DNA from: Candidatus Eiseniibacteriota bacterium
GTDB taxonomy: Bacteria > Eisenbacteria > RBG-16-71-46 > SZUA-252
Assembly: GCA_003235575.1 (NCBI GenBank)
Contig: QJVW01000091.1
Coordinates: 1-38,628, forward strand
DNA: 38,628 nucleotides
Reading direction: 5' to 3'
Shown one piece after another: positions 1-8,762 of the stretch (positions are counted from its first letter, which is position 1; each line of letters starts with the position of its first letter). The notes under the pieces were generated by a model. It saw nothing but the letters and a program-made list of their open reading frames with translations. It had not been told where the DNA came from and searched no databases. Made by a program: the position numbers and the translations under genes.

Positions 1-1491
1 ACCGCCCGACCCATCCGCCAGGAGGTGAAATCGGCCGGGGCCCTGATGCAGTCGGCCGACGCGCTCATGTACCAGAAGGGAGAGATGGTCCTCGGAATGA
101 TCGAGCAATGGCTCGGTCCCGACGTGTTCCGCCGCGGGATCATCGCCTACCTGAAGAAGCACGAGTGGGGCAGCGCGGTGGAGGACGATCTGTGGAGCGC
201 GCTCGCCGAGGTGTCCGGCCGCGACGTCGGCGCCGTCGGCGCCACGTTCTTCACGCAGCCGGGAATCCCTCTCGTGCGGGTGGAGCGCCTGGAGGGGTCG
301 CGCGTGCGCGTGCGCCAATCGCGCTTCCTGACGTATGGGCTTCGTGACTCCGTGGCGCGTCGGTGGAGGATCCCGATCAGCTTCAAGTACCCCACGGCGC
401 GCGGCGTGATAACGCATACGGCGCTGCTGACGGCCGAGGAGGAGGTCCTGTCGCTTCCCGGCCTGGAAGCGCGCGATGTCTGGATCCATCCGAACGCCGA
501 GGAGACCGGCTACTACCGGTGGACGCTGCCCTCGGAATCGATGGCGCGGCTGGCGAACCATTCAGTGGACGTGCTGACACCCCGCGAGCGGTTCGGATTT
601 CTCCTGAACGCGAACGCGCTCCTGACGGGGGGCGATCTGTCGGGAGTCGACTATCTGCGCCTTCTGGAGGCGTCCGGCCACGATCCCCATCCCGCCGTCC
701 TGCGGGCGGTGGCCGACGGCGTGGCGACCGCCTACGGATACTTCGTGACGGGGGATATCAAGGAATCGTTCGCGGCGTTCGTGCGAAGGACGCTCGAGCC
801 CGCGCTGGACCGGATTGGACTGGAGCCCGTGTCCGATGAGTCCGCTTCCACATCCAGCCTTCGCCCCTCCCTGTTCGGCGCGCTGGCGGAGTGGGGCGAT
901 CGGACGGATCTTCGCGCGTTCGCGCGCCAGGCGACCAAGGACTATCTGCATGGCGGCACGGTCGATCCGTCGATGATTGGTGAGGTGCTTCGGGTTGCCG
1001 CCCTGGACGGCGACGCGGCGCTTTTCGACGCGCTTCAGGAGCGCTTCGAGAAGGGAGGGGTGCCGTCCGAGCGCGGCCGCATCCTCGCCGCGCTGGGCTC
1101 GTTTCAGTCTCCGGATCTGCGCGCGCGCGCCCTGGCCTACAACCTCAGCGGTCCCCTGAAGCCGCAAGAGCACTACGCCATTCCTCGCGCGATGGGCCGC
1201 GTCCCGGAATACGAGGATGAGATCTGGGCGTACGCACAAGACAACTATGCCAAGATCACGGGAATGCTGCCGCCGTTCTACTTGATCTATTACCCATGGA
1301 TGGCCGCCGGATGCTCGGCGGCGCGTCTCGAGGAGGCACGCGCGTTCTTCGCGGACGAAGCGCACAGCCCCCCCGGCACGGAGACCGAGCTGAAGAAAGT
1401 GGACGCCGCGGTAACCCAGTGCATCGGACTTCGGGAACGGGAGGGGGCCGCCGTGGGGGACTACCTTCGGGCGCGGATCACGGCGCCGTAA
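1..1491 (+). CDS. M1-family zinc aminopeptidase, C-terminal part (5' end outside window)
   Basis: The frame is open from base 1, so the gene starts upstream; 496 residues are visible. The first residues (TARPI, then MYQKGEMVL and an LG..F..GI..YL stretch at residues 25-50) match the segment that follows the catalytic HExxH...E site in M1 (gluzincin) peptidases. The zinc site itself is therefore outside the window. Residues about 90-160 look like the beta-sandwich domain, and residues about 180-490 form the alpha-helical, ERAP1-C-like domain that closes over the active site. Family knowledge: these enzymes remove N-terminal residues from peptides. No membrane segment is visible in this part. 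The stop is followed by the terminator of the opposing tRNA. The family call is firm; substrate and cellular location cannot be told from this part. Confidence 0.88.
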   Translation, partial: TARPIRQEVKSAGALMQSADALMYQKGEMVLGMIEQWLGPDVFRRGIIAYLKKHEWGSAVEDDLWSALAEVSGRDVGAVGATFFTQPGIPLVRVERLEGSRVRVRQSRFLTYGLRDSVARRWRIPISFKYPTARGVITHTALLTAEEEVLSLPGLEARDVWIHPNAEETGYYRWTLPSESMARLANHSVDVLTPRERFGFLLNANALLTGGDLSGVDYLRLLEASGHDPHPAVLRAVADGVATAYGYFVTGDIKESFAAFVRRTLEPALDRIGLEPVSDESASTSSLRPSLFGALAEWGDRTDLRAFARQATKDYLHGGTVDPSMIGEVLRVAALDGDAALFDALQERFEKGGVPSERGRILAALGSFQSPDLRARALAYNLSGPLKPQEHYAIPRAMGRVPEYEDEIWAYAQDNYAKITGMLPPFYLIYYPWMAAGCSAARLEEARAFFADEAHSPPGTETELKKVDAAVTQCIGLREREGAAVGDYLRARITAP

Positions 1492-1524
1492 CGCCGCCCC
1501 CGCTACGGACCCGCTTTCGGGGAG

Positions 1525-1552
1525 AAAAAAGGGCCGGGATCGCTCCCGGCCC
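1525..1552 (-). terminator. Rho-independent terminator of the tRNA-fMet gene
   Basis: Read on the minus strand, a perfect 9-bp stem (1531-1539 with 1544-1552, four-base loop) is followed directly by six T residues (A6 at 1525-1530 on the plus strand). It starts 11 nt after the CCA end of the minus-strand tRNA. Confidence 0.8.
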
Positions 1553-1563
1553 TGTCGTGCGTA

Positions 1564-1640
<77 letters not shown>

Positions 1641-1645
1641 ACGAA

Positions 1646-1674
1646 ATAGTGCCGCAGGCCCGCCATCCTGTAAA
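1646..1674 (-). promoter_or_regulatory. Sigma-70-type promoter of tRNA-fMet
   Basis: On the minus strand, TTTACA (1669-1674) and CACTAT (1646-1651) are separated by 17 nt. The -10 box lies 5 nt from the first tRNA base, so transcription would start at or near the mature 5' end. The -35 box matches 5 of 6 consensus bases; the -10 box is weak. Confidence 0.5.
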
Positions 1675-1764
1675 GTCCTTTTCCGATCGCCGTAACGGCG
1701 CATCGAAAGAGGAGAAGCGCGGCTCCAGCCGCGTCATGCAACCCCCAACCGAAAGCCGCGCGTG

Positions 1765-4050
1765 ATGATTGGACGTACGCTGTCGCGATATCGGGTGCTG
1801 GAACGCCTCGGCGGTGGCGGGATGGGCGAAGTCTACCGGGCCCGCGACGAACGGCTTGGGCGCGATGTCGCCCTGAAGATCCTGACCGCGGGCAGCGGCA
1901 CCGACGAGGATCGCGAGCGCATTCGCCGCGAGGCGCAAACGCTATCCCGCCTGAGCCACCCCGGCATCAGCACCGTCTTCGACGTCGAGTCGGTCGACGG
2001 ACTGGAGTTCCTGGTGCTGGAGCTGGTTCAGGGACAGACGCTGCTCGATCGGCTGCGGCACGGGCCGGTGCCGGAACCGTTGGCAAGGGAATGGGGGGCG
2101 CAGATCGCCGAAGCCCTCGGCGCGGCGCACGAGCGCGGGATCATCCATCGCGATTTGAAGCCCGCCAATGTCATGGTGTCGCCGGAGGGACGGATCAAGC
2201 TCCTCGATTTCGGCCTCGCCCTCCGGTGCCCCAGCGAGGTCGAAGCTTGCGACGCGACCGGCGATGCCGAGTCGAATCTCGTCATCGGCACGCTGGCGTA
2301 CATGTCGCCGGAGCAGATGCTGGGGCGGCCCCTCGACGCGCGAAGCGATCTCTACTCCCTGGGCGTCCTCCTGTTCGAACTGACGACGGGCCGGCGTCCC
2401 TTCGACGACTCGCCGGCGACCGCGCTCATCAACCAGGTGCTGAACGGCGAGACGCCCCGCGTGCGCTCGGTCAATCCGGACGTGTCGGAGGCGTTCGACG
2501 ACCAGATTCGCCGCCTGTTGGAACGCGATCCAGGCCGTCGCCCCGAGAACGCCGAGGACGTTCGGCGCGAACTTCTTCGCCTGGGGACCTCGCCCGCCGG
2601 CGGAACGGCTGCCGCGGCGCCGGCGCCACGCGTCGCGGAGCGAGGAGGCGCCGTCGTGGCGTCGATCGCCGTGCTCCCGCTCTCCAATCTCACGAACGAT
2701 CCCGGGCAGGAGTACTTCGCCGACGGCGTGACCGAGGCGATCATCGCGCGCCTCGCCCAGATCCGATCCCTGCGCATCGTGTCCCGGACGTCCATCATGG
2801 GCTACAAGGGTATCCGGCGGCCGCTGGCATCCATCGCCCAGGAGCTGGGCGTGGACGCCGTCGTCGAAGGCGCCGTTTCGCGATTCGGCAACCGCGTGCG
2901 GATCACCGTCCAGTTGGTCGACGCGCGCGAGGACCGAAATCTCTGGGCCCAGTCGTTCGAGCGAGACGTCGCCGAGGTGCTGGAGCTTCAGGCCGAAGTC
3001 GCGCGCGCGATCGCCGAGGAGGTGCGCGCGCAGATCACGCCCCAGGACGCGGAAACGTTGCGCCGCGCGCCGCGCGTCGACGCGGAGGCCTACGAGGAGT
3101 ACCTGCGCGGGCGGTTCCATTGGAACCGGCGGAACGAGGCCGGGCTTCGCAAGGCGATCGAGCACTTCGGGCGATCCATCGCCCTCGACCCCGACTACGC
3201 CTCGGCGTACGCGGGGCTGGCCGACGCCTACGTCACGATGGGCATCTTCAATTTCACCAAGCCCGGCGACGCGTTCGCCCGCGCCCGCGCCGCGGTCGCG
3301 CGGGTGCTGCAACTGGGGGAGGCGACGGCCGAGGCGCTCTTGCCGCTGGCGGCGCTCCAATTCAACGCCGACTGGGATTTCGAGGGGGCCCTCGCGACCT
3401 ACCGCCGCGCGCTCGACCTGGAGCCGAATCTGGCGGACGCGCATCATTGGTACGCCGACGTGCTCTCGGCACTGGGCCGCCACGAGGAGGCGATCGCGGA
3501 GTCCCGCATCGCGCAGCGGCTCGATCCGCTTTCGCTGGCCGTCAACACCGACGTCGGGCTCCAGCTCTTCTACGCGCGCCGTTATGACGAGACGATCGCG
3601 CAGCAAACCCGAACGCTGGAGCTGGACCCCACGTTCGGGCCGGCGCTCCGAAGTCTGGGCGGCGCCTACGAGGAGAAGCACGAATACGACGAGGCGATTC
3701 GGGTCTTCGGACGGGCGCAGGAGCTGGCTACGGAGGATCTATCAGCGCGAGCGCTCCTGGCGCACGCCTACGCGGTCTCGGGGCGGGAGGCGGACGCCCG
3801 GGCCCTTCTTGACGAGCTCGCTGCCGCATCCAAGACGCGGTATGTCGCCCGGTACTCGCTCGCGGCGATTCACGTTGGCCTGGGAGACCATCGCGCGGCC
3901 CTGACGCTCCTCGAGGAGGCATTCCAAGCGCGCGATCGGGGCATGGTCTGGCTTGGCGTGTCCCCGAGATTCGACCCGCTCCGGGCGGAGCCCTCGTTCC
4001 GGGAGTTGCTTGTTCGGCTTCGGCTTGCGCCTTCCGACCCTACCCCGTAA
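1765..4050 (+). CDS. Soluble Ser/Thr protein kinase with TolB-like domain and TPR repeats
   Basis: 761 residues. A PknB-type kinase domain spans about residues 9-265: glycine loop GGGGMGEVY at 16-24, ATP-binding Lys38, catalytic HRDLKPAN at 128-135 (Asp130), DFG at 148-150, and a SPEQ motif as the APE equivalent. Residues about 300-420 match the TolB-like N-terminal domain found after such kinases and in adenylate-cyclase-like regulators (SIAVLPLSNL, then YFADGVTE). From about residue 440 to the end are TPR repeats. No transmembrane segment links kinase and sensor, unlike classical PknB, so the protein is probably cytosolic. ATG 1765 is preferred because family members begin MIG..; GTG 1762 is directly upstream and equally possible. 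No Shine-Dalgarno sequence is seen. The target proteins are unknown. Confidence 0.9.
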   Translation: MIGRTLSRYRVLERLGGGGMGEVYRARDERLGRDVALKILTAGSGTDEDRERIRREAQTLSRLSHPGISTVFDVESVDGLEFLVLELVQGQTLLDRLRHGPVPEPLAREWGAQIAEALGAAHERGIIHRDLKPANVMVSPEGRIKLLDFGLALRCPSEVEACDATGDAESNLVIGTLAYMSPEQMLGRPLDARSDLYSLGVLLFELTTGRRPFDDSPATALINQVLNGETPRVRSVNPDVSEAFDDQIRRLLERDPGRRPENAEDVRRELLRLGTSPAGGTAAAAPAPRVAERGGAVVASIAVLPLSNLTNDPGQEYFADGVTEAIIARLAQIRSLRIVSRTSIMGYKGIRRPLASIAQELGVDAVVEGAVSRFGNRVRITVQLVDAREDRNLWAQSFERDVAEVLELQAEVARAIAEEVRAQITPQDAETLRRAPRVDAEAYEEYLRGRFHWNRRNEAGLRKAIEHFGRSIALDPDYASAYAGLADAYVTMGIFNFTKPGDAFARARAAVARVLQLGEATAEALLPLAALQFNADWDFEGALATYRRALDLEPNLADAHHWYADVLSALGRHEEAIAESRIAQRLDPLSLAVNTDVGLQLFYARRYDETIAQQTRTLELDPTFGPALRSLGGAYEEKHEYDEAIRVFGRAQELATEDLSARALLAHAYAVSGREADARALLDELAAASKTRYVARYSLAAIHVGLGDHRAALTLLEEAFQARDRGMVWLGVSPRFDPLRAEPSFRELLVRLRLAPSDPTP

Positions 4051-4091
4051 CTATAAATGAACAATGCCGTTGAAGGTGCGGTCGTTCGTCC

Positions 4092-4121
4092 TGGACGTTT
4101 GTACAGGCTGTTTTGTATATT
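4092..4121 (+). promoter_or_regulatory. Candidate promoter of the ArsR-SRPBCC operon
   Basis: TGGACG (4092-4097) and TATATT (4116-4121) are 18 nt apart in a locally AT-rich stretch that stands out from its surroundings. Transcription would start near 4128, downstream of the in-frame TTG at 4113, so that TTG cannot be the start codon. TGTACA (4100-4105) lies between the boxes and could be part of an operator for the ArsR-type protein; this is inference. Confidence 0.4.
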
Positions 4122-4160
4122 CAAATTCAACGTAATAACAAAGGAGGAGCTCTGAGAGAT

Positions 4161-4784
4161 TTGAAGCTGGTGCACGGTATCGAGGAAGCGGGGGCGCTTC
4201 TGCATCCGCTGCGGTTGCAGGTGCTGTCGCAGCTGGACATGCCCCGTTCCTGCGCCGAGATCGGCGCGGCGTTGCGGGAGACCCCTCAGAAGATCCACTA
4301 CCACGTGAAGGTCCTAGAACGCGCCGGCCTTGTGGAGAAGGTGGCGGAGCGGCGTGTCCGGGCGCTGGCCGAGGGGCTCTATCGCGCGACGGCCCGCTCC
4401 TACTGGCTCTCCCCGAAGCTCGTGGAGCGAATCGGCGGCCCGCGCCGCGCGCGCGATACGGCCAGCCTGGAGCATCTGCTTGGACTGGCCGAAGAGCTTC
4501 CGATTCATCTCGGCGCGCTGGCGCAGCAGGTCGTCGACGGGCGATCGGTGCCGTCGCTTGGAGTGACGGCGGACGTCGACCTGGCGGACCCGGCGCGCCG
4601 CGCCGCGTTCCTCCGCGACGTCGAGGAATCGATTCGATCGATCGCCGAGCGGTACGGCCGCACCGGGCCCGCGCCGGGCGGCGCGGCCCGCGAGGGCTAT
4701 CGGCTCATGCTGGCCTGCTATCCGCATCCCGATGCCCGGCACGCACCACGCCCATCCACACCTGAAGAGGGAGAACCGCGATGA
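4161..4784 (+). CDS. ArsR-type winged-helix regulator
   Basis: About 207 residues. The N-terminal 90 residues form a winged-helix domain of the ArsR/HTH_20 type (LLHPLRLQVLSQL, then ETPQKIHYHVKVLERAGLVEKV as the recognition region). No metal-binding cysteine cluster of the ArsR/SmtB kind is visible, so the inducer is unlikely to be a metal. The rest has no domain I recognise. A strong AAGGAGG lies at 4141-4147. Possible starts after it are CTG 4152 (4-nt spacing), TTG 4161 (13 nt) and GTG 4170; I chose TTG 4161, but the start is uncertain. The stop overlaps the next gene's start (ATGA), so the two are translationally coupled. ArsR plus SRPBCC is a common regulator/partner pair. Confidence 0.82.
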   Translation: MKLVHGIEEAGALLHPLRLQVLSQLDMPRSCAEIGAALRETPQKIHYHVKVLERAGLVEKVAERRVRALAEGLYRATARSYWLSPKLVERIGGPRRARDTASLEHLLGLAEELPIHLGALAQQVVDGRSVPSLGVTADVDLADPARRAAFLRDVEESIRSIAERYGRTGPAPGGAAREGYRLMLACYPHPDARHAPRPSTPEEGEPR

Positions 4785-5665
4785 GCCACCTCGTCCACGC
4801 GTCGATCGAGATCGACGCCGCGCCCGCCAAGGTATTCCAGGCGCTCACGCGCGCCGAAGACCTTCGTGTCTGGTTCTGCGAACAGGCGGACGTCTCCGCC
4901 TCGGAGCGTCGGTACGATTTCTGGGGGAGGCACACGCCGGAGGTCCCCGATCGCGACGCCGGACGGCATGCGCTCGTCGCGATCGAAGCGCCCCGCCGGC
5001 TTGTCTACGACTGGCCGCTCCGGGGCGGCGTCTCGCGCGTCTCGATGACGGTCGCCCCCTCGGGCGACGGCGTCGCACTGACGGTGCGGCACGAGCTGCC
5101 GCGGGGCCGCGGTCGGTCCGAGGGGGCCCTGACCGATTTCTGGACCGGCTCGCTGGAGCGGCTCAAGGCGTGGGTCGAGAAGGGCGTACGCGGGTACCTG
5201 CCCGCCTACGACGTCGCGCCCGATACCAGCATGCGCCTAGCGACCGAGATCGCCGCGCCGCCGGAGGATGTCTACCGCGCGCTCCTGGAGCCGGCGGCGC
5301 TGGAACAGTGGATCGCGGCGCCGGGGAAGGCGCGTGTCGAGCCGAGCGTGGGCGGGGCCTACGACATCGGGTGGGGCGAGGAAGGCGGTCCCGTGAAGAT
5401 CCTCGCGCTGGAACCGAACCGCACGCTCTCCTACTCCTGGCGCTATCCTCCGGAACCCGAAACCGTCGTGACGTGGTCCCTGGAGGGTTCGGGCGGATCG
5501 ACGCGGCTCACGATCGTCCATTCCGGCTTTTCCGATGCAACACTCCATGGCGCCTACGTCATGGGTTGGGGGTTCTTCCTGGGGCGGATTCGGCTGCTGC
5601 TGGAGGCGAAGCAGGGTCGCACGGCGACGGTCGCCGCCGACGACTACGCGGAGGCGGGCGCCTAG
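4781..5665 (+). CDS. Tandem SRPBCC (AHSA1/START-like) domain protein
   Basis: 294 residues made of two SRPBCC domains: about 1-145 (IEIDAAPAKVFQALT..EDLRVWF) and about 150-290 (TEIAAPPEDVYRALLEPAALEQWI). Each begins with the beta-strand, alpha-helix, W signature of the AHSA1 family. These domains form a deep hydrophobic ligand cavity; the ligand cannot be predicted. It is coupled by an ATGA overlap to the upstream ArsR-type regulator and is probably made under its control. It is cytosolic, with no signal peptide. Its stop codon overlaps that of the convergent ftsB-like gene in the tetranucleotide CTAG (5662-5665), leaving no room for a terminator between them. Confidence 0.85.
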   Translation: MSHLVHASIEIDAAPAKVFQALTRAEDLRVWFCEQADVSASERRYDFWGRHTPEVPDRDAGRHALVAIEAPRRLVYDWPLRGGVSRVSMTVAPSGDGVALTVRHELPRGRGRSEGALTDFWTGSLERLKAWVEKGVRGYLPAYDVAPDTSMRLATEIAAPPEDVYRALLEPAALEQWIAAPGKARVEPSVGGAYDIGWGEEGGPVKILALEPNRTLSYSWRYPPEPETVVTWSLEGSGGSTRLTIVHSGFSDATLHGAYVMGWGFFLGRIRLLLEAKQGRTATVAADDYAEAGA

Positions 5666-6033
5666 GGCAACGAGTCGGCCGGCGTCTCGTCGTAGCGATA
5701 GACGATCTCGCCTTCCTTGACCAGGTGAAAGCGTTCCCGCGCCACGCGTTCCTCGACGAGGGGATCCTTCGCCTGTTCCTTGCGCCGTCGCTCCAGGTCG
5801 TCGACGCGTTCGGCGAGGGCCTCACGCTTGGCGGTCAGGACTTCGTTCTCCTTGCGGAGCGCCGCGACGCGAAAGAGGCCGGTGTCGCTCAGGAGGAACG
5901 AGTAGGCGAGGTAGGCGCTGACCACGCCCAGGCCGATCCACACGTAACGGAGCCGGCGTCGCTCTTCCGGTCTCCGCCGAAGAAACCGAGAGGCCGGAGC
6001 TTCGGTCGGGCTCTGGTGTGGCGATCGGAGCAT
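5662..6033 (-). CDS. ftsB: FtsB/DivIC-type septum formation protein
   Basis: 123 residues: a basic N-terminal cytoplasmic stretch (1-28), one transmembrane helix (about 29-48, YVWIGLGVVSAYLAYSFLL), then a periplasmic coiled coil (about 55-95) rich in K/E/R and leucine, and a short tail (ERFHLVKEGEIVYRY) typical of the family. FtsB/DivIC joins FtsL and FtsQ at the division septum and signals to FtsWI. It lies 28 nt downstream of eno on the same strand; eno-ftsB adjacency is a widely conserved arrangement, which supports the call. It is probably transcribed from the eno promoter. Confidence 0.87.
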   Translation of the reverse strand: MLRSPHQSPTEAPASRFLRRRPEERRRLRYVWIGLGVVSAYLAYSFLLSDTGLFRVAALRKENEVLTAKREALAERVDDLERRRKEQAKDPLVEERVARERFHLVKEGEIVYRYDETPADSLP

Positions 6034-6061
6034 GGTCGGCTTCCTTGCGCCGTTCGCGACG

Positions 6062-7385
<1,324 letters not shown>

Positions 7386-7391
<6 letters not shown>

Positions 7392-7407
7392 GGGAAAAGC
7401 CTTGACG
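7386..7407. repeat. Inverted repeat joining two divergent -35 boxes
   Basis: CGTCAAGG (7386-7393), six bases, CCTTGACG (7400-7407): a perfect 8-bp inverted repeat. Each arm contains the -35 element of one of the divergent promoters, eno to the left and the ECF sigma operon to the right. It may be no more than two consensus boxes back to back, or an operator seen by both. Confidence 0.5.
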
Positions 7408-7430
7408 CACCCCCTCCGGGAGCCTAGGTT
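7402..7430 (+). promoter_or_regulatory. Promoter of the ECF sigma operon
   Basis: TTGACG (7402-7407), 17 nt, TAGGTT (7425-7430). Transcription would begin near 7437, leaving a leader of about 120 nt with a 7-bp hairpin (7450-7456 with 7464-7470), a second hairpin (7493-7498 with 7503-7508) and the leader ORF. It is a housekeeping-type promoter; no clear ECF autoregulated motif was recognised. Confidence 0.5.
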
Positions 7431-7491
7431 GCGCGGCCGAGACACGGAACCCCGCCCACGCGCGGCGGGGCCCCCCCCGGAGGCCCTCACC

Positions 7492-7557
7492 ATGGCGAAA
7501 CTTCGCCACCGACTTGAACGTACAGTGCACGAAGGTTCCGGCGGAGTGCCCCGATAG
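7492..7557 (+). CDS. 21-codon leader ORF abutting the sigma factor start
   Basis: ATG 7492 has a perfect GGAGG (7479-7483) with 8-nt spacing. It encodes 21 residues (MAKLRHRLERTVHEGSGGVPR) and ends at TAG 7555-7557. The very next codon, GTG 7558, is the start of the ECF sigma factor, in the same reading frame. The sigma GTG itself has only a poorly spaced GGAG (7542-7545, 12 nt away). This arrangement suggests termination-reinitiation coupling, or stop-codon readthrough giving an N-terminally extended sigma factor. Its start lies in a 16-base near-palindrome (7493-7508) that could form a small hairpin over the ATG. Translation is inferred from the signals only. Confidence 0.45.
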   Translation: MAKLRHRLERTVHEGSGGVPR

Positions 7558-8127
7558 GTGGGCGGCGACGAGCGGGACCTGGTCCGGCGGTGCCTCGCGA
7601 TGGACGAGCGGGCCTACCGGGAACTGGTGCGTGCGTATCAAGGCCCCGTGGTGAATCTGGCCTGGCGCATCACCGGGAGCGCGGACGACGCGGCGGAGGT
7701 CGCGCAAGAAACCTTCATCCGCGTCCTGCGCTCCCTGAGCACCTACGATCCCGACCGGCCCCTTCGATCGTGGATATTCAAGATCGCGTCCAACTTGTCG
7801 TTGGACGTGATCCGGCGCCGCAAACGCCGGCCGGTGTCGTTCGAGGATCTCTCGAGCGAGGATGGGCCGACGTTCGATCCGGCCGATCCGGGGCCGGGGC
7901 CCGACGAGGGAATGCGGCTCGAGTGGTCCGACGAGCGGTTCGAGGCCCTGATCGCGGAGTTGCCCGAGTACTACCGGGCCATCGTGCACCTGAGGTACCG
8001 GGAGGAAATGCCGTACGACATGATCGCGGAGACGCTCGATATCCCGTTGGGAACCGTGAAGGTGCGCCTTCACCGGGCCCATGAAATGATCCGACGAAAA
8101 CTCATCGCCAGAGGAACGACATCGTGA
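7558..8127 (+). CDS. ECF-type RNA polymerase sigma factor
   Basis: 189 residues. Region 2 is at about 18-85 (YRELVRAYQGPVVNLAWRI, DDAAEVAQETFIRVLRSL, PLRSWIFKIASNLSLDVIRRRKRR), and region 4 is at about 125-185 (LPEYYRAIVHLRYREEMPYDMIAETLDIPLGTVKVRLHRA), the standard two-domain ECF layout. An acidic linker (about 95-115) joins them. GTG 7558 is chosen because the DERDLVRRCLA...DERAY segment before the first internal ATG is conserved in the family. The stop overlaps the GTG of the anti-sigma gene. With the next two genes it forms a sigma / anti-sigma / envelope protein operon, which suggests an envelope stress or surface signal. Confidence 0.93.
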   Translation: MGGDERDLVRRCLAMDERAYRELVRAYQGPVVNLAWRITGSADDAAEVAQETFIRVLRSLSTYDPDRPLRSWIFKIASNLSLDVIRRRKRRPVSFEDLSSEDGPTFDPADPGPGPDEGMRLEWSDERFEALIAELPEYYRAIVHLRYREEMPYDMIAETLDIPLGTVKVRLHRAHEMIRRKLIARGTTS

Positions 8128-8762
8128 AATCGAACCTGACCTGCGACGCCTGCGAACGCGAACTGGTGGCCTACGCCGATGGCGCGCTCCACGCCGCGGT
8201 GGCGCGCGTGATGGAACAGCACCTGGACGACTGTGCTCGCTGCCGGGCGTCCTTGGAGTTCCACCGCGCGATTGCCGGACGCCTCGCCACCCTGCCTGGC
8301 ATTCCGGTGCCGCCGGGGTTGGAGGAGCGCGTGCTGCGCGCGGTGGCGGGACCGCGGCGCGCCGCCCTGCGCTGGAAACGAGCCAGCGCGGCGGCCCTTG
8401 CCGCCTCGTTCGCGGCCACGATCGGGGGCATCGCCTTCTGGCCGCGGCTGGCGGCCCTGTGGGGGCTTCCCGATCCGGCCTCGGCGCTCGCGCGCGGCAT
8501 CGACTCCGGTGTCGAGAGCATGATCGCGATTCCGAAGCGACTCGCCGTCGACGTGGCGTTCTACGAGCCGATCGTACGGCAGGTTTGCCGTTCGTTGGAT
8601 GCACTCGGTTCGGTACCACACGCCGTGCTTCTCTCGCTCCGTTCGCCGGAAGCGCAGGCAGCCGGCGTCATGCTGTTGAGCTTGGGCGTCGCGCTCTATC
8701 TGTTGCTGCGACCGTCCACCAGAAAAGAAGGAGGGATCGGCCATGCGTGCCTGGCGCTTTGA
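8124..8762 (+). CDS. Zinc-finger (zf-HC2) anti-sigma factor, membrane-anchored
   Basis: 212 residues. The N-terminal anti-sigma domain has the HxxxCxxC zinc motif (His33, Cys37, Cys40) preceded by Cys7 and Cys10. A first hydrophobic segment lies at about 88-110, and a second at about 182-198 just before the C-terminus, leaving a stretch of about 75 residues between them. Family knowledge: such ZAS-domain proteins hold the cognate ECF sigma at the membrane until a signal or proteolysis frees it. Its GTG overlaps the sigma stop codon, and its own 3' end overlaps the next gene by 20 nt. Two hydrophobic segments instead of one is a modest departure from the usual layout. Confidence 0.83.
   Translation: MKSNLTCDACERELVAYADGALHAAVARVMEQHLDDCARCRASLEFHRAIAGRLATLPGIPVPPGLEERVLRAVAGPRRAALRWKRASAAALAASFAATIGGIAFWPRLAALWGLPDPASALARGIDSGVESMIAIPKRLAVDVAFYEPIVRQVCRSLDALGSVPHAVLLSLRSPEAQAAGVMLLSLGVALYLLLRPSTRKEGGIGHACLAL

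Noticed and set aside
1942-3681. Long minus-strand open frame opposite the kinase
   Set aside because: High GC content leaves antisense frames open; the translation is Arg/Gly/Pro-rich without domain motifs, while the plus strand shows a complete kinase.
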